Origin: Talinum fruticosum
Lineage: Eukaryota; Streptophyta; Magnoliopsida; Caryophyllales; Talinaceae
DNA length: 64,000 bases
Direction: 5' to 3'
NCBI GenBank assembly: GCA_021018815.1
Contig: JAITYX010000086.1
Span: forward strand, 1,798,001 to 1,862,000
Shown here: piece by piece, positions 54,246 to 64,000 of the stretch
Layout of the letters: each line of letters begins with the position of its first letter
Position numbering within the stretch: position 1 is the stretch's first letter
Notes under the pieces: generated by a model
The model's database searches: none
What the model was told of the DNA's origin: nothing
Seen by the model: the letters and a program-made list of their open reading frames with translations, nothing else
Translations under genes and position numbers: made by a program

Positions 54246-55617
54246 GCAACTATTAACATGTTCATATTACTAAATTGATTCTTTACTAACTTATTTTTTA
54301 TTTAGATGAAGGAGCTTAAAGGAGTTCAGCCTCTACCGACCCAACTATTTTCACGTACGCACAAAACAAAAAAGGACGAATGGGTCGACCAAAAATCCAA
54401 GGCCATTTATGTGAGTAACCTTACATATGCAATTTTCATATTTTTCTATCTATTGCTTTCGTTAACAACCTCGTGATATTTACATGTCTCAAATATTTAT
54501 ATTGTATTCGAGACAAGTTTCAAAAGAGTGGGAAGAGTTGCAAAACACTCAACCCACTCAACCTTCCAGATGATGACCCCAACTCTTCCGAGGATCATGT
54601 CTCCACCCCTTCACAACATGAGTTGTGGGTCAAAGCCAATGCGAACAAGAAAGGTCGCATTTATGGCCTTGGATCTAAAGCTAAAAACTTGAAACCAACC
54701 ATGACCTTCAAATCACCGAAACCTTCTACCGCAGATGACTCGCATTTGAGATCAACAGAGGCATAATTTAACTTCTGAGTTACATCAATGAATTGAGCAT
54801 GCTCGGGTGCTTGGGTTGCAAAATAGGCCGCTGCAAGAAAAGGTCGACAGTTCACTGAGCCAATAGCACGTATGAATGAATTTCTGCAGTCTCAGCAAGC
54901 ATGTGGATCTCAACGTTGACCAAGTACAACCACAAGAGGAAGAGGAAGAGGAAGAGGATGAGGATGAGTGAGGACCATGAATTCATATGTCAACTTTTGT
55001 ATATATTGGTGATCATCACTTTGCTAACTCGTTTAGATGTGTTTAAGGTTTCTAGTGAGCTTTTGTTTGCTTGTTGTGTTGAACTTGTGAATTTGTTTTA
55101 AATATGTTATGGTTGTTCATGATTTTGAACATGTAAGTTGGATTTGTATATCCAACTTTGATGAGTTATTTGTGGCCAGCATACGTAAATGCCAAATGTA
55201 AGTGTCACATATGTCAATCTTGGATTTCTATATCTATTCACAATTTTTTGTACTAGGGTAACGAATAATTAGAAAATTGTATGTAGAATTTTGACTGAAT
55301 AGCGACTGAACAATGATGGAACAATTCAAATCAGCGATGGAAATACCCTCATTTTCGTCGCTAAATCGACGACGGAAAGTCGCTCCGTCGCTGAATGTCA
55401 TCAACTATGGAAGAGTTGTCGTCGCTAAATTCAATCAGCTACGGAAGCTTGTCCCGTCGCCGATCCGTCGTTGATCTGTCAGCTAATTAGCGACGGATTT
55501 GAAAATATCCGTCGCTGAAATTTAGCAACTCTGTATTTTAGCGATGGAATAAATCCGTCGCTAATGGCCGATATTCCGTCGCTATTTCCGTTGCAAATTA
55601 TAAGTTTTCTAGTAGTG

Positions 55618-55620
55618 TAC
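55618..55620. repeat. CACTA target-site duplication, right copy (TAC)
   Basis: Directly follows the TAGTG terminus. It pairs with 50599-50601. Confidence 0.65.
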
Positions 55621-56163
55621 GGTGAAGAGAATTTTTGTATATCTTACAGGGACTCGGAATCTAGGTCTATGGTTCTTAAGAGACTCGGAACCGACCCTCA
55701 CCGAATACTCATATGCCGACTACGCTGGATACAAGGTTGATAGAAAGAGCACCTCAGGAGCATGCCAGCTTCGGGTTAATGCCTTATATCTTGGCACTTA
55801 AAGAATCAAAACTCGCTTACTCTATTAACCGTTGAAGCTGAGCACATTGCAGACTGGAGTATGCCGTGTTCGGATTCTATAGATCAAGCAACACTTGAAA
55901 GATCTTGGAGTTTCATTCAAATCAATTCCAATCAAGTGTGATAATCGAGTGTAATCAGTATCACTAAGAATCCAGTTCAACACTCAAAGACAAAGCATAT
56001 TGAGCTCAGGTTTCATTTTCTTAGAGACCATTCTCGAGAAAGGTGATATTCAACTTGAATTCATTCCTACAAAATTTCAAGTTAGCTGATATCTTCACTA
56101 AGCCACTTGGTGAAGATCAGTTTTATTTTATTAGGAATGAGCTTGGTATGATAAATGCATGAT
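55621..56163 (+). pseudogene. Element E RNase H, second part
   Basis: After the CACTA element, VKRIFVYLTGTRNLGLWF-like reading resumes (55621-55680), then EYSYADYAGYKVDRKSTSGA (about 55706-55765), a decayed ALSTAEAEY region near 55830, KHIELRFHF-like wording near 56000, and finally the C-terminus with LADIFTKPLGEDQFYFI and NELGMINA ending at 56160. The end wording is the SIRE/copia pol C-terminus. Frames are broken. Confidence 0.82.
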
Positions 56164-56245
56164 TTTGTGATTTTCTAAGTGAAATTGTCTTGCATGATTT
56201 TGTGACTTTCTAAGTGAAATTGTCTTGCATGATTTTGTGATATAT
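56157..56245 (+). repeat. 35-bp tandem repeat after pol of element E
   Basis: Two full copies and one partial copy of a 35-bp unit beginning GCATGATTTTGTGA and containing TTCTAAGTGAAATTGTC (starts near 56158, 56193 and 56228). Confidence 0.8.
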
Positions 56246-56289
56246 GCTTTCTTTCTTTGTCTTAATAACAATTGGTTCAGTTGACTAGT

Positions 56290-58829
56290 TGTAACGCCCT
56301 AACCCATAATCACTAGTTTAGTCTAAATAAACCGCTAACTAGTGATTAGCGCAATGAAAAGGGGTTAAGAGTCATTACCGTCACCCTTACCAGCGGAAAG
56401 GGTCGACGATAATGAGTTAGATGCAAAACTATTTAACGTTGATTATATTATCTTGACAGCTTAACAACGAAAGGAAACTATAATATGTACAAGATCAAAC
56501 AAAAGTACATGGTAACCCAATATTCACTAACTTTAAATAGCGACACTGTTCACTATTATCCAAAAGGTCATCATTGCGAGCCGGAGCCCCTAAGTCTCGG
56601 ACAAAACTCTTCTATGACTTGCCATCTTCAATATTCTTACCTAAAACAAAACAAGAAAAATATTTTCGAAATTTGAGTCAAACTCAATACGTTCATTATC
56701 ATGCTGTAAAATAAAAGTCATTCAAGTAGTTGAGTTGAGCGCATGCATTTCAATTCATTTGTAAATAAGGGGAGAGCGTAATTTAAAACAGCTTGCTCGT
56801 TTATTATCTCGAATGGATCCCTTACGATCATCGAGTTTCCCTAAACACACCCGGATCGATCGGATAGTCCAATTGAAGACAGACCAACATGTATAGTGTA
56901 ACCAACCTAAATATTGAGGCATACCAAATAATGGCACTTGATGGGGCGGGTCCATATTAATGATGGCAAATACTATTTGCAAATGATTTTTTGTTGTTGA
57001 TGATGTCGGTCATATCCGGCCTTGATTTGTAAATAAAACATTGAAGGGCACGATCAATGAACGTACCTTGTGTTGATGTGCTTCTCCCTCTTTGGGCGTA
57101 ATACGGATGAACGAACGACGCTCGATGATCTTTAAGTAGAGTTATAAAAGTTTTATTAATAAATTAAATTTTTATTTATTATTTATTAAATCACTTCAAA
57201 GCTACTTGAGAAGAAGATTAACAAGGTCAGCTTTTTTCTAAAGAATACTAAGGTTATCTCTAATCTATAGGATTGATTTATCTTATTTTATAAAATGCAT
57301 ATATAAATATATATATAGTAACACCAAATACTCATCTCCTTTTTCTCTACAAAGAATCTATTAATAAATGGTATTAATAATATTTGCTTTAAAACCAAGG
57401 AAAGATTATACTTTTAAGTACTGCTATTATTCAGTTTATTATGTATAAACCTTTCTTCATTCATTTATTTTAATCATTTCTAATCTATTATATTTTATAA
57501 TGGCAGAAATTAATTTACAAGAAGATGCTTATTTCCTTGTATAGCATTCTTATATAACTTCAATTTTCACATAAGTCTCAAGTATTTCAAATCATTCTCC
57601 ATTTTCCCTAATCTCACCATTAATTCAAATAACCATCTAACTTAACCCAAAGTAATTTCTAACTCATGAATGCCCTTTATACAGAAATTTTTCCATAAAT
57701 TTCCTTCAATTTCAAGTACATCCAAACATATATCAAATGTCACCAAGATTTTTCCTAACTCCATGAATCAATTACATATCCACATAATATCATCAAACTT
57801 TAATCTCTAATTTCCTTTACATAATACAAGAAAAGCATACTGATTACAACCTAAATACTTAAATTAACAAGAAGTGAATGTGAAACTTTACCCTAAGAAA
57901 TAAGGTGAAGGAAGTTAATTTAGGAAGGTTTCTGGGGTGGTTGAGAGTGGTGATTGAAGGTTGGAGGGTTGAAGACCGGAGGATGACTCGAAACGGCAGT
58001 TAGTTGGCAAGGAGCGGCGATAGCGACTTGCCGGAAGATGGTGGAGACCAGATCGGGCCGGAGGTCGTGGCGGTCGAGGCCAAAATAGACGCGAACCCGG
58101 GCAGAAATAGGCGTAAAACCGGTGGTGTGCTGGTGTTTGGTGGCTGGGGCGGTGGCTTAGCTGAAAGATAGGGGAGGCGGAGGAGGCATTGAAGAGAGAG
58201 GGATGTGTTTTTGGGTGGTTTGACGATGATTCCGGTGATGGTGATGGTGATGGTGATGGTGGTCGATCGGTGGTGGCCGTCGGCGTGGCAAGGGTGCCGC
58301 CGATGCCGTTGGTTGGCGGTGGAGATGGTAAAGAGGGCAGATGCGTGGGTGGCTGAGAGAGAAGGAGCTGTGAGTTTATCGGGTTTAGGTTTAGGATAAT
58401 GATGGCTTTAGGTTACCTTATGCTTTTATACTCCCTATTGCCTTCTCTTGAATGGGCCGACCGACTTCTCTAATCTTCTCGGCCCAATTCTTAATCCAAC
58501 TTCTTATCCTCATGTAATTCCCAATTCTTCATGCTTATCATCATCTGTTCCATTAAGCTTATCTTAATCTAGGAATTGTATTTTTAATAATGTTAGGTTT
58601 ACCACAAAACTCATATCAATTTTATTTGTATAATAATTTTTGAAATTATAATAAATTAGCCATATGAAAATGTTGATGTTTTGAATGAATAATCTAAACA
58701 TGCTCGACTAAGGCCACTAGTTGCTGATAAAATTTAATTTATAGAAATGATAAATGGTAGTTATCTTCTGAGTCGTTAAAATTTAATGTATTTAAAGTTA
58801 ATTATTTTATTAGGGACAGAGTTGTTACA
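56290..58829 (-). repeat. Solo LTR (2540 bp) inserted in element E
   Basis: The plus strand starts TGTAACGCCCTAAC and ends CAGAGTTGTTACA, so the ends are the TG...CA inverted pair TGTAAC/GTTACA. Flanking 5-mers CTAGT (56285-56289) and TTAGT (58830-58834) are a 4-of-5 match. Without the insert the flanking copia sequence aligns through with its tandem copy near 59345. A TATAAAAG box on the minus strand (58430-58423) suggests the LTR is minus-oriented. No gag or pol is found inside, so it is a solo LTR. The family is not identified. Confidence 0.75.
58222..58262. repeat. (GATGGT)n-like microsatellite
   Basis: A short run of GGTGATGGTGAT units inside the solo LTR. A plus-strand ORF across it is spurious. 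Confidence 0.85.
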
Positions 58830-58834
58830 TTAGT

Positions 58835-59060
58835 GAAACCGAACTAGGAGTTATTATATGTTTGCGCTTTTGAGTCACTCGTAAACCTTACTCGAGTCGA
58901 CTCGCTTTTGAGAAAATGGACTTCAAACTTCGAAATCATCTCTAGATTAGTGGAGAATTTCAGAAATTTGTTTTAAAATTTCTCTTTTTCTCTCTCTCTA
59001 CCAAGCGCATCGATCGCTGAACTAGCCGTTGGGAGAAAGACACTCGGAATTCTAACCGTT
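58835..59060 (+). other. Element E 3' untranslated sequence, continuation of duplication unit 1
   Basis: It matches 59370-59580 (shared CGCTTTTGAGAAAATGGAC and CTAGATTAGTGGAGAATTTC blocks) and represents the second half of the first tandem unit. Confidence 0.7.
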
Positions 59061-59262
59061 GAAGACCATTCTTAGAATCGTCACTCAAAGATAAAGCATA
59101 TTGACGTCAGGTATTATTCTCTAAGAGACCATTCTTAGAATGGTGATATTGAACTTGAATTCATTCCTACCACACGTCAATTAGTTGATATCTTTACTAA
59201 TCCACTTAGTGAGGATCAGCTTTGCTTTATTAGGAATGAACTTGGCAAGATTAATGCATGAT
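59060..59262 (+). pseudogene. Duplicate of the element E pol C-terminus
   Basis: It repeats the 55960-56163 segment: AAAGCATATTGA, TTCATTCCTACCA, then LVDIFTNPLSEDQLCFI-like wording ending NELGKINA at 59258. The unit is about 555 bp, measured from the distance between equivalent points less the solo LTR. It cannot encode anything on its own. Confidence 0.8.
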
Positions 59263-59663
59263 TATGTGCTTTTCTAAGTGAAGATTACTTTGTATGATTA
59301 TGTGTTAAATGTTTTCCTTTTTGTGCTTCAATAACAATTAGTTCAATTGACCCAATGATACTCGAGCTATGAGTTATTGCTTGCCTGCAGCTTCGAGTTA
59401 CTCGTAAAACTTACTAAGTCGGACTCGCTTTTGAGAAAATGGACATCAAACTTCCGAAGTTATCTCTAGATTAGTGGAGAATTTCAGAAATTTCTTTTAA
59501 AATATCTCTTTTTCTCTTTCTCTCGCACGCTTATCAATCAGAAAACTAGCCGTTGGCGGATAAACACTTGAATTCTAACCATTGGAGAGTAGAACGGCCA
59601 CACCGATCCGAGGCGACCGTTGCAGAGTTGGGTCGAACGAATACTAAAGGACAATTCTTTCTC

Positions 59664-59671
59664 TATAAATA
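59664..59671 (+). promoter_or_regulatory. TATA box upstream of the element E extra ORF region
   Basis: TATAAATA is followed about 35 bp later by a CT-rich leader (TCACTACTTTACTCTCTACTC...). It faces the 60.0-61.4 kb ORF region and is not inside an LTR. Confidence 0.5.
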
Positions 59672-59814
59672 GCACCCTTTTTCCTTCATGTCACTACTTT
59701 ACTCTCTACTCACTCTCACTCTCGCATACAACCGCACGAGCAAGTTCACTGTTTTCAAAGAGTAAACCTTCTCTCTCAAGCAATTCAAGAATTATCTCAA
59801 GTTAGTACCAAAAG

Positions 59815-59912
59815 CTCTCAACTCTCTCTCTACTCTTTCATTTTCTTTTTACTCTCTACTTTCTCGCTCTCTCTCTCTCTTCGAGCTAGCTTCTCTCTCT
59901 CTCTCTCAAAGT
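59815..59912. repeat. (CT)n-rich leader microsatellite
   Basis: Repeated CTCTCTCT runs interspersed with ACTTTC and TTCG, typical of plant untranslated leaders. Confidence 0.8.
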
Positions 59913-60060
59913 TCATCTTCTCTTTTTCTACATCCAAATATACCAAAAAGAGGTTCTCACCTAGACTTTCTTGGTTCTACTACCAAGAAACCCCATACTA
60001 AAAGCCAAGAGGGTCCTTCCAACCCCTTTAAAATCTTGGTCACCCAACACCTAACGTTAG

Positions 60061-61475
60061 ATGACAAATTCTTCCCAACCACCTAGTTTTCGTGGTTGAA
60101 TAATATCAAAACCACATGGGTTTATAGTTTCCTCTATTTCAGCGAGTTCATCTACCCAAAACTCGTTTCGAGTTTTACTCAAACCTTTCTAGCTCCGAGG
60201 GTATCCTCACCTCCGGAGTTCAAGATGTTGTTGTTCGTATCAACATTTCTCTCCTCCACCAGCTTATTCAAAATCTCTTCTATTTTCCTCAACAGCAACC
60301 CTATACCTTTCAATGAGGTTGTCGATGAATTTATTGAGAAATACACAAAAGAAATCCTTGAGTCACTCAAAACTTCTCAGTGACTCGGATGAAGTCGAAG
60401 CTCGCTTTCGTGTTTTCCGTTGATGAGAATCTTCTTCTCTCAGCATTCGAGCAAAGAGAACCCATACACTAACCATCTCAAAGCTCTCTTTCACATCCTT
60501 GAGGGCTACGAAGTAGATCTCTTTCAAGCTATTATCAAGTAGATGGCCGTTGTGCCAGCTCGTACTAAGAAATCCACCCCTCTTCCTTTTGGGGCTCTTC
60601 TCACCTTTATTTTTAAGCAATTCAAAGTTCCCCTCCCCTCAAATCCTAACGCAATTTCGAGGCTGCCATTGTCATTGGCGAAAAGAACTTCTTGGTTATG
60701 GATACTAGGAGACCCAACCGGGTGTCCGGGTCCATAGCTCGAACAAAGGCAACCTTTTCCGCCCTGCACTCGTACTCAAACTCCTCTCTCTCTACCTCCT
60801 CCACCTGGTGGTGCCTCCACTTTAAGTGTTTCTCATGTCCTTTCTTCTGCCTTGTTCACCACAATAATGGACAAGATCTCATATGTGTCCACTGAATTTA
60901 AGGACACCCTCCGGTCATTCAAGACTGTCCTTTAGTCAATGACCATCAACCAAAAACTCCTCGAGTCCTAAATCCAAGAGTAGCAAGATGTGCTTCTTGA
61001 GATGAAGACACATCTTACGAGTCCTTGAGCCTCGCTAAATCTCCTTCCGGAGAGGCAGAAGAAGAAGAGGAGGAGACTACGGGTGAGGCAGCCCTCTAAG
61101 GAGGAGGAAGGGGAGAAGGAAGAAGAAGAGAAGGATGAAGAAGTAGAACAAGAAGCAGCGAGAGGGACAAGGTGCTCCCGCCCTCCAACCCGAACTAATA
61201 AGCTCGGATAGTAGTCTAAGTGAGTCGAAGACCCTGTTGACAAAGGTCGGTCCAACAGCCGCCGAGCCTCGAGCACGCACCTTCTTCGGCCGAGTTCCAA
61301 GAGGATTAACCTTTGGACGATCTGGTTCGGGTCAGCCACTCGGAGCCGAGCCATCCCGGAGATCCCAATGCTACCCCGCCTAGATCATCCACATCTTCCG
61401 GCTCCTACCAGCCAAGGCGCACCGCACGTTCATCCACCTCGACTCGCACGGCTCCTTCTCCACCATCTTAAATTT
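60061..61475 (+). pseudogene. Element E extra 3' ORF (PF20167-like 'putative plant transposon protein')
   Basis: A likely start is MTNSSQPPSF at 60061. Fragments in shifting frames then read IYPKLVSSFTQTFLAPRVSS, NEVVDEFIEKYTKEILESLK and, after 60543, MAVVPARTKKSTPLPFGALL with FIFKQFKVPLPSNPNAIS. This resembles the 'putative plant transposon protein' domain found in extra ORFs of SIRE/Maximus elements, some of which have been called env-like. No signal peptide or membrane segment is clear. The end is Glu/Lys-rich (61040-61180), then Arg/Ser/Pro-rich. Many stops. Domain naming is from memory and tentative. Confidence 0.5.
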
Positions 61476-62023
61476 TTCTTTCTTTCTATTTCTGTTTTAA
61501 ATTTTTTTTTTGTCCGGACAAACAAATTGTATCTTCTTGATACATTCCTCCTCCTTTTGTTTTTGCTGAAAGGCAAGGGGAGAATAATTACAAAACTTGT
61601 CTGTCATGTTTAGGGGAGTTTTCTCTCACCTTTTTGTATATATTTTTCTATGTTTATGTGAATATTAATGAAGTATCCGATTTCGTGCTTATTTATCTCT
61701 AAGTGTAATTGCCTTCCGAGTTTCAATTTTTCCGAGTACATCTTGGTTGAGTATTTTGTGCTATGATATATCAACTCGGTTACATATTGTTTTTGCTCCG
61801 ATAAAAGCAATTGTCTAAGCTCGAAACACTTCTTCTCTATGCAATATCTCATTCTTAGCTCGACATATTCTTAGCATAATAGCTCGATAAAATCTAATTT
61901 TGAATTATTCTAGCCATTTTCAGCGACTCTATCTCTAAACTCGATATACTCTCCGAGAAAGAATGAAAACTAAGTACTATATCACTAACAAAGTTTCTAT
62001 CCGAGTACGGAATGCCTTTCATC
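61476..62023 (+). other. Element E 3' non-coding region
   Basis: Contains a purine-rich GGCAAGGGGAGAATAATT block at about 61573 that resembles internal sequence of SIRE elements, and AT-rich sequence with CGAG words. No coding frame. Confidence 0.55.
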
Positions 62024-62034
62024 AAAAGGGGAGA
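62024..62034 (+). other. Element E polypurine tract
   Basis: AAAAGGGGAGA directly precedes TTGAAGACTCGGACC, the start of the 3' LTR. Confidence 0.7.
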
Positions 62035-62575
62035 TTGAAGACTCGGACCTTGCATGTATATCACTCCGAGTACTATCAAGAATTCAGGTTATCTAAACGA
62101 GATTATCCTACTTTTGAATTACAAAAGTAACCGGCTTCAAGTTGTCAAATTGCCAAGCAAACAAGGCTTTTTCTACTTTTGATCCAGCACCCGGACACCG
62201 TGTTAGGGTTGTCTATTTCCAAAACTAGAAATCTTCAACGCCAAGCTCAACGGTGGTTTCCACCTTACTTTTCGTACACCACCAGTGCATTGGGACATCC
62301 TAATGGGTCAAGAGCCGTTGCACATCTCAACGGATCTTTTCCGAGCCACTCAAAAGAACGGTTACAACGGTCACAGAGGACTTCTTATCGAAGATAGCCA
62401 CAACGGCAAATCTGTTTGGTCATCTATAGATGAAGTCAACTCTCAAGACTTGAAGATTGCTTGAATCATTGTCAATACACATACTTAAGCAAAAGTCTTT
62501 GTATTCGTATTCAATCTTCTACTTACAACTCCAACTCGTACTTGACATCTTTTTGAGTTGTAAGGTCTTATAATC
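62035..62575 (+). repeat. Element E 3' LTR, truncated
   Basis: It starts TTGAAGACTCGGACCTTGC and matches 17568-18610: CTACTTTTGAATTACAAAAG block, CAACGGTGGTTTCCACC block, GGTTACAACGGTCAC, the TATA site (here CTATAGAT, mutated), TCTTCTACTTACAACTCC and GAGTTGTAAGGTCTT. It stops at about 62575. The remaining part up to the CATCACCCTATTCACCCCCT block is absent. Confidence 0.75.
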
Positions 62576-62577
62576 GA

Positions 62578-64000
62578 TGTTAAGTCGCATTTTATACGTA
62601 TTTTTAGTAGTTATTTAGTTTATATTATATAGTTTATTTTATCTAAATTATCCTATTTTGTTTATTTTTAGGTAATTGACGAATAAAGTGGGAAGAGAAG
62701 AAAAGACGTTAAAAGTGGATTTTTAGCTACCAACAAGCATCCAAGAAAATATATGAAGTCGGTCCATAAATATAATATGTAATAAAATATTTATTTTAGG
62801 ATATTATATTTTAGGAAATCCTAATTGGAATAGAAAAGGAAACTTAGAAGAGAAGAAAGAGAAATAAACCCTAACTCTTTCACCCTATATATACTACTTA
62901 TTACCATCATGGAGAGGGAGACCTAGGGAAGCCAGCCACATACAGCTCCCGCACTCGCTGCTTGCTCACGTCCACTGCCCACACAAGCAGCCAACCACCT
63001 AGCTACCCAGCACCACCTCACGTTTTCTTGCTGCACTCGCTGCCGCTGCCCTCGGTTGCCGCCGTCCGCCGCTGCTCCTGGTTGCTGCCGCTCCTCGTGC
63101 TACTGCCTCAGCCAGCCACCATCCATCATCATCTTCTTCATCTTCCTGGGTCAAAGAAACTAATATCGGTAGTATAATTTAGTTTTGTAATTTTTATTAG
63201 AAAAGATTGAGTTTTTATTGTTAGATTAATATTAAAGATGCGAGTTTTATTTAGTTTATATGTTTTAAATTACATTATGTGTGAGTAGTTTTTCTTATAC
63301 TTAGTATAATCTACTTGAAGCCATGTTAAATTATTTATTTTGAAACAAAGTTTCGATTTTTATTGTCTTATTGATTCGATCCATGATTCTATGATAATTT
63401 GTGTTTAATGTTTATGAATTTATGTCTAATTAATTAGAGTGCATGCTACTTAGTTTTATATAAATTTATATGATAGTTTAAAGGGTTTAAGTACGTAATT
63501 GCTTGATCTTTTAGACATAAGTATCACCCTAGTTAATCATGGATGGCTCATACCCATCTCTTTTAATTAGGAAATATCATAGATCCTTCTTAAATCAATT
63601 TGCTAGTAGATTGGTTATTAGGTGCTAGATGATGTTTTTCTAATACTTAATGCTCTAATTTGATTAAATTCTAATGCTAGTGCTAAGGTTATCAATATTA
63701 GTAGGGTTTATATTAGGGATAGGCCTAAGTAAACTAATAACTAAGGAAAAACGGGGAAGATCCGCTAGTGGTTGTCTTCTACAGCTTTAGCTCATGGGTA
63801 GATCAATTTGTGTGTTAATGATAAATAATAATTTGCATGGTGGATATAGATTATACTAAGTGTTTTTTATAAATTTTATATCTTTGATAATTATTTGTTT
63901 GCTTTTTAGTTATTTTCTTTAGTTTGTCAATTTTTATTTATAAATATATAGTCTTTTATTATTAATTTCATTACCCCCCTAAAGATCAGTATTTTAGGTT
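62578..64000 (+). mobile_element. Left part of another LTR-type element (unidentified), continues beyond the window
   Basis: A new sequence begins TGTTAAGTCGCATTTTATAC right at the break in the element E LTR. It has a TATATATA box at 62886-62893, a CT/GC-rich leader (62930-63150) and then AT-rich DNA with no open frame. The start with TG and the promoter-leader order suggest an LTR; an insertion of another DNA or a host leader plus intron is possible. The region 63180-64000 shows nothing further. Confidence 0.35.

Larger units (their letters stand above)
52459..54970 (+). pseudogene. CACTA-encoded Transposase_24-like (Ptta/En/Spm) protein gene
   Basis: It starts MERGRGGSKRSAYSG at 52459. A Gly/Pro/Asn-rich region runs to about 52920. 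The conserved domain begins near 53040 (FFPIDKVVGTISHIFQSKYD, then GAWPTWGKVPRSQHDQWFSE), ends an exon at GTAATG (53166), resumes after TATATAG at 53277 (KYFTWSPTDEVQIRINFENK) and, after a one-base shift, gives KPKWLGDNYRRELLEYWETA. A further exon starts at about 54306 (MKELKGVQPLPTQLFSR). The last reads DDDPNSSEDHVSTPSQHELW and NKKGRIYGLGSKAKN near 54570-54690 and ends in a Glu/Asp run. Frameshifts and a stop make it a pseudogene. Related CACTA proteins of the TNPA type bind subterminal repeats. Confidence 0.78.
50602..55617 (+). mobile_element. CACTA (En/Spm-type) transposon inside element E
   Basis: The left end reads CACCACTACATAACTACTAA; the right end is ...TTTTCTAGTAGTG at 55617. Both ends carry dense subterminal repeats on a TAGCGACGGAA / TTCCGTCGCTA core in both orientations (50625-50900 and 55290-55600). 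Inside is a plus-strand gene with a GC/CT-rich first exon (50930-51262), a 1.2-kb intron and several exons encoding a Transposase_24-like protein. No DDE transposase (TNPD/Tnp2-like) was found, so it is probably non-autonomous. The size is 5.0 kb, including a 644-bp hAT MITE. Confidence 0.85.
45689..62575 (+). mobile_element. Element E: SIRE/Maximus-type Ty1/copia retrotransposon with nested insertions
   Basis: In order: 5' LTR, initiator-Met PBS, gag, protease, integrase, RT, RNase H, a 3' region with an extra ORF area, PPT (about 62024-62034) and a truncated 3' LTR from 62035. Integrase before RT makes it copia. The long gag with a coiled-coil-like segment, the late extra ORF and its size (about 9.3 kb after subtracting nested elements) suggest the SIRE/Maximus lineage. 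It is interrupted by a CACTA element (50602-55617) in RNase H and a solo LTR (56290-58829). All reading frames are broken. Confidence 0.82.

Noticed and set aside
50605..55617. CACTA boundary starting at 50605 with CAC/TAC flanks
   Set aside because: It would require a mismatched duplication. Starting at 50602 gives TAC on both sides and restores the copia frame. The issue is not fully settled.
58205..58399. Plus-strand ORF with a Met-Val run
   Set aside because: It comes from a GATGGT microsatellite inside the solo LTR.
60968..61354. 128-codon minus-strand ORF with Ser/Leu runs
   Set aside because: It is antisense to the Glu/Lys-rich end of the element E extra ORF; the purine-rich repeat removes stops on the other strand.

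Overview
This is nuclear DNA of a flowering plant. The signs are Ty3/gypsy and Ty1/copia elements with plant-type PBS and PPT sites, CACTA elements, plant hAT and PIF-like MITEs, a tRNA-derived SINE and a plant LINE with RNase H. I found no intact host gene, rRNA, tRNA, CRISPR array or bacterial feature. Species and lineage cannot be named from this window. Nearly every base I can explain is transposon-derived, and nearly all coding sequence is broken by stops and frameshifts.

Layout. 1-2241: 3' half of a LINE (+). 2854-5057: small CACTA element with a 3-bp target duplication (TSD). 5397-6278: PIF-like MITE. 6640-6890: SINE-like. 7092-36835: one Ty3/gypsy element on the minus strand ('element C', possibly CRM-like), bounded by identical ACAAA TSDs 29.7 kb apart. 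It is split by a 23.5-kb block (11276-34732) made of two related Tat/Ogre-type gypsy elements facing each other. These are A (+, 11276 to about 16670, no pol) and B (-, about 16675 to 34732, with gag, protease, RT, RNase H and integrase). B carries a plus-strand multi-exon plant-mobile-domain (PMD) gene with its own TATA box, and a copia LTR lies upstream of that gene.

37147-38012: MITE-like AT-rich sequence with microsatellites. About 39400-43418: minus-strand copia element D with an 890-bp hAT element inside it (perfect 8-bp TSD). 43419-45688: LTR-like sequence related to the solo LTR further right. 45689 to about 62575: a SIRE/Maximus-type copia element E (+) with 5' LTR, PBS, gag, protease, integrase, RT, RNase H, an extra 3' ORF region, PPT and a truncated 3' LTR. 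E is interrupted by a 5.0-kb CACTA element carrying a Transposase_24-like gene, which itself has a 644-bp hAT MITE in an intron. E is also interrupted by a 2.54-kb solo LTR. About 62578-64000: left end of another LTR-like element.

The main interest is the order of insertions, readable from TSDs, and the genes carried by the retroelements beyond gag-pol: the antisense PMD gene of B, an unassigned coding-like stretch at 22.8-24.3 kb, and the 3' ORF of E. All family assignments come from motifs read by eye. No database search or alignment was run.
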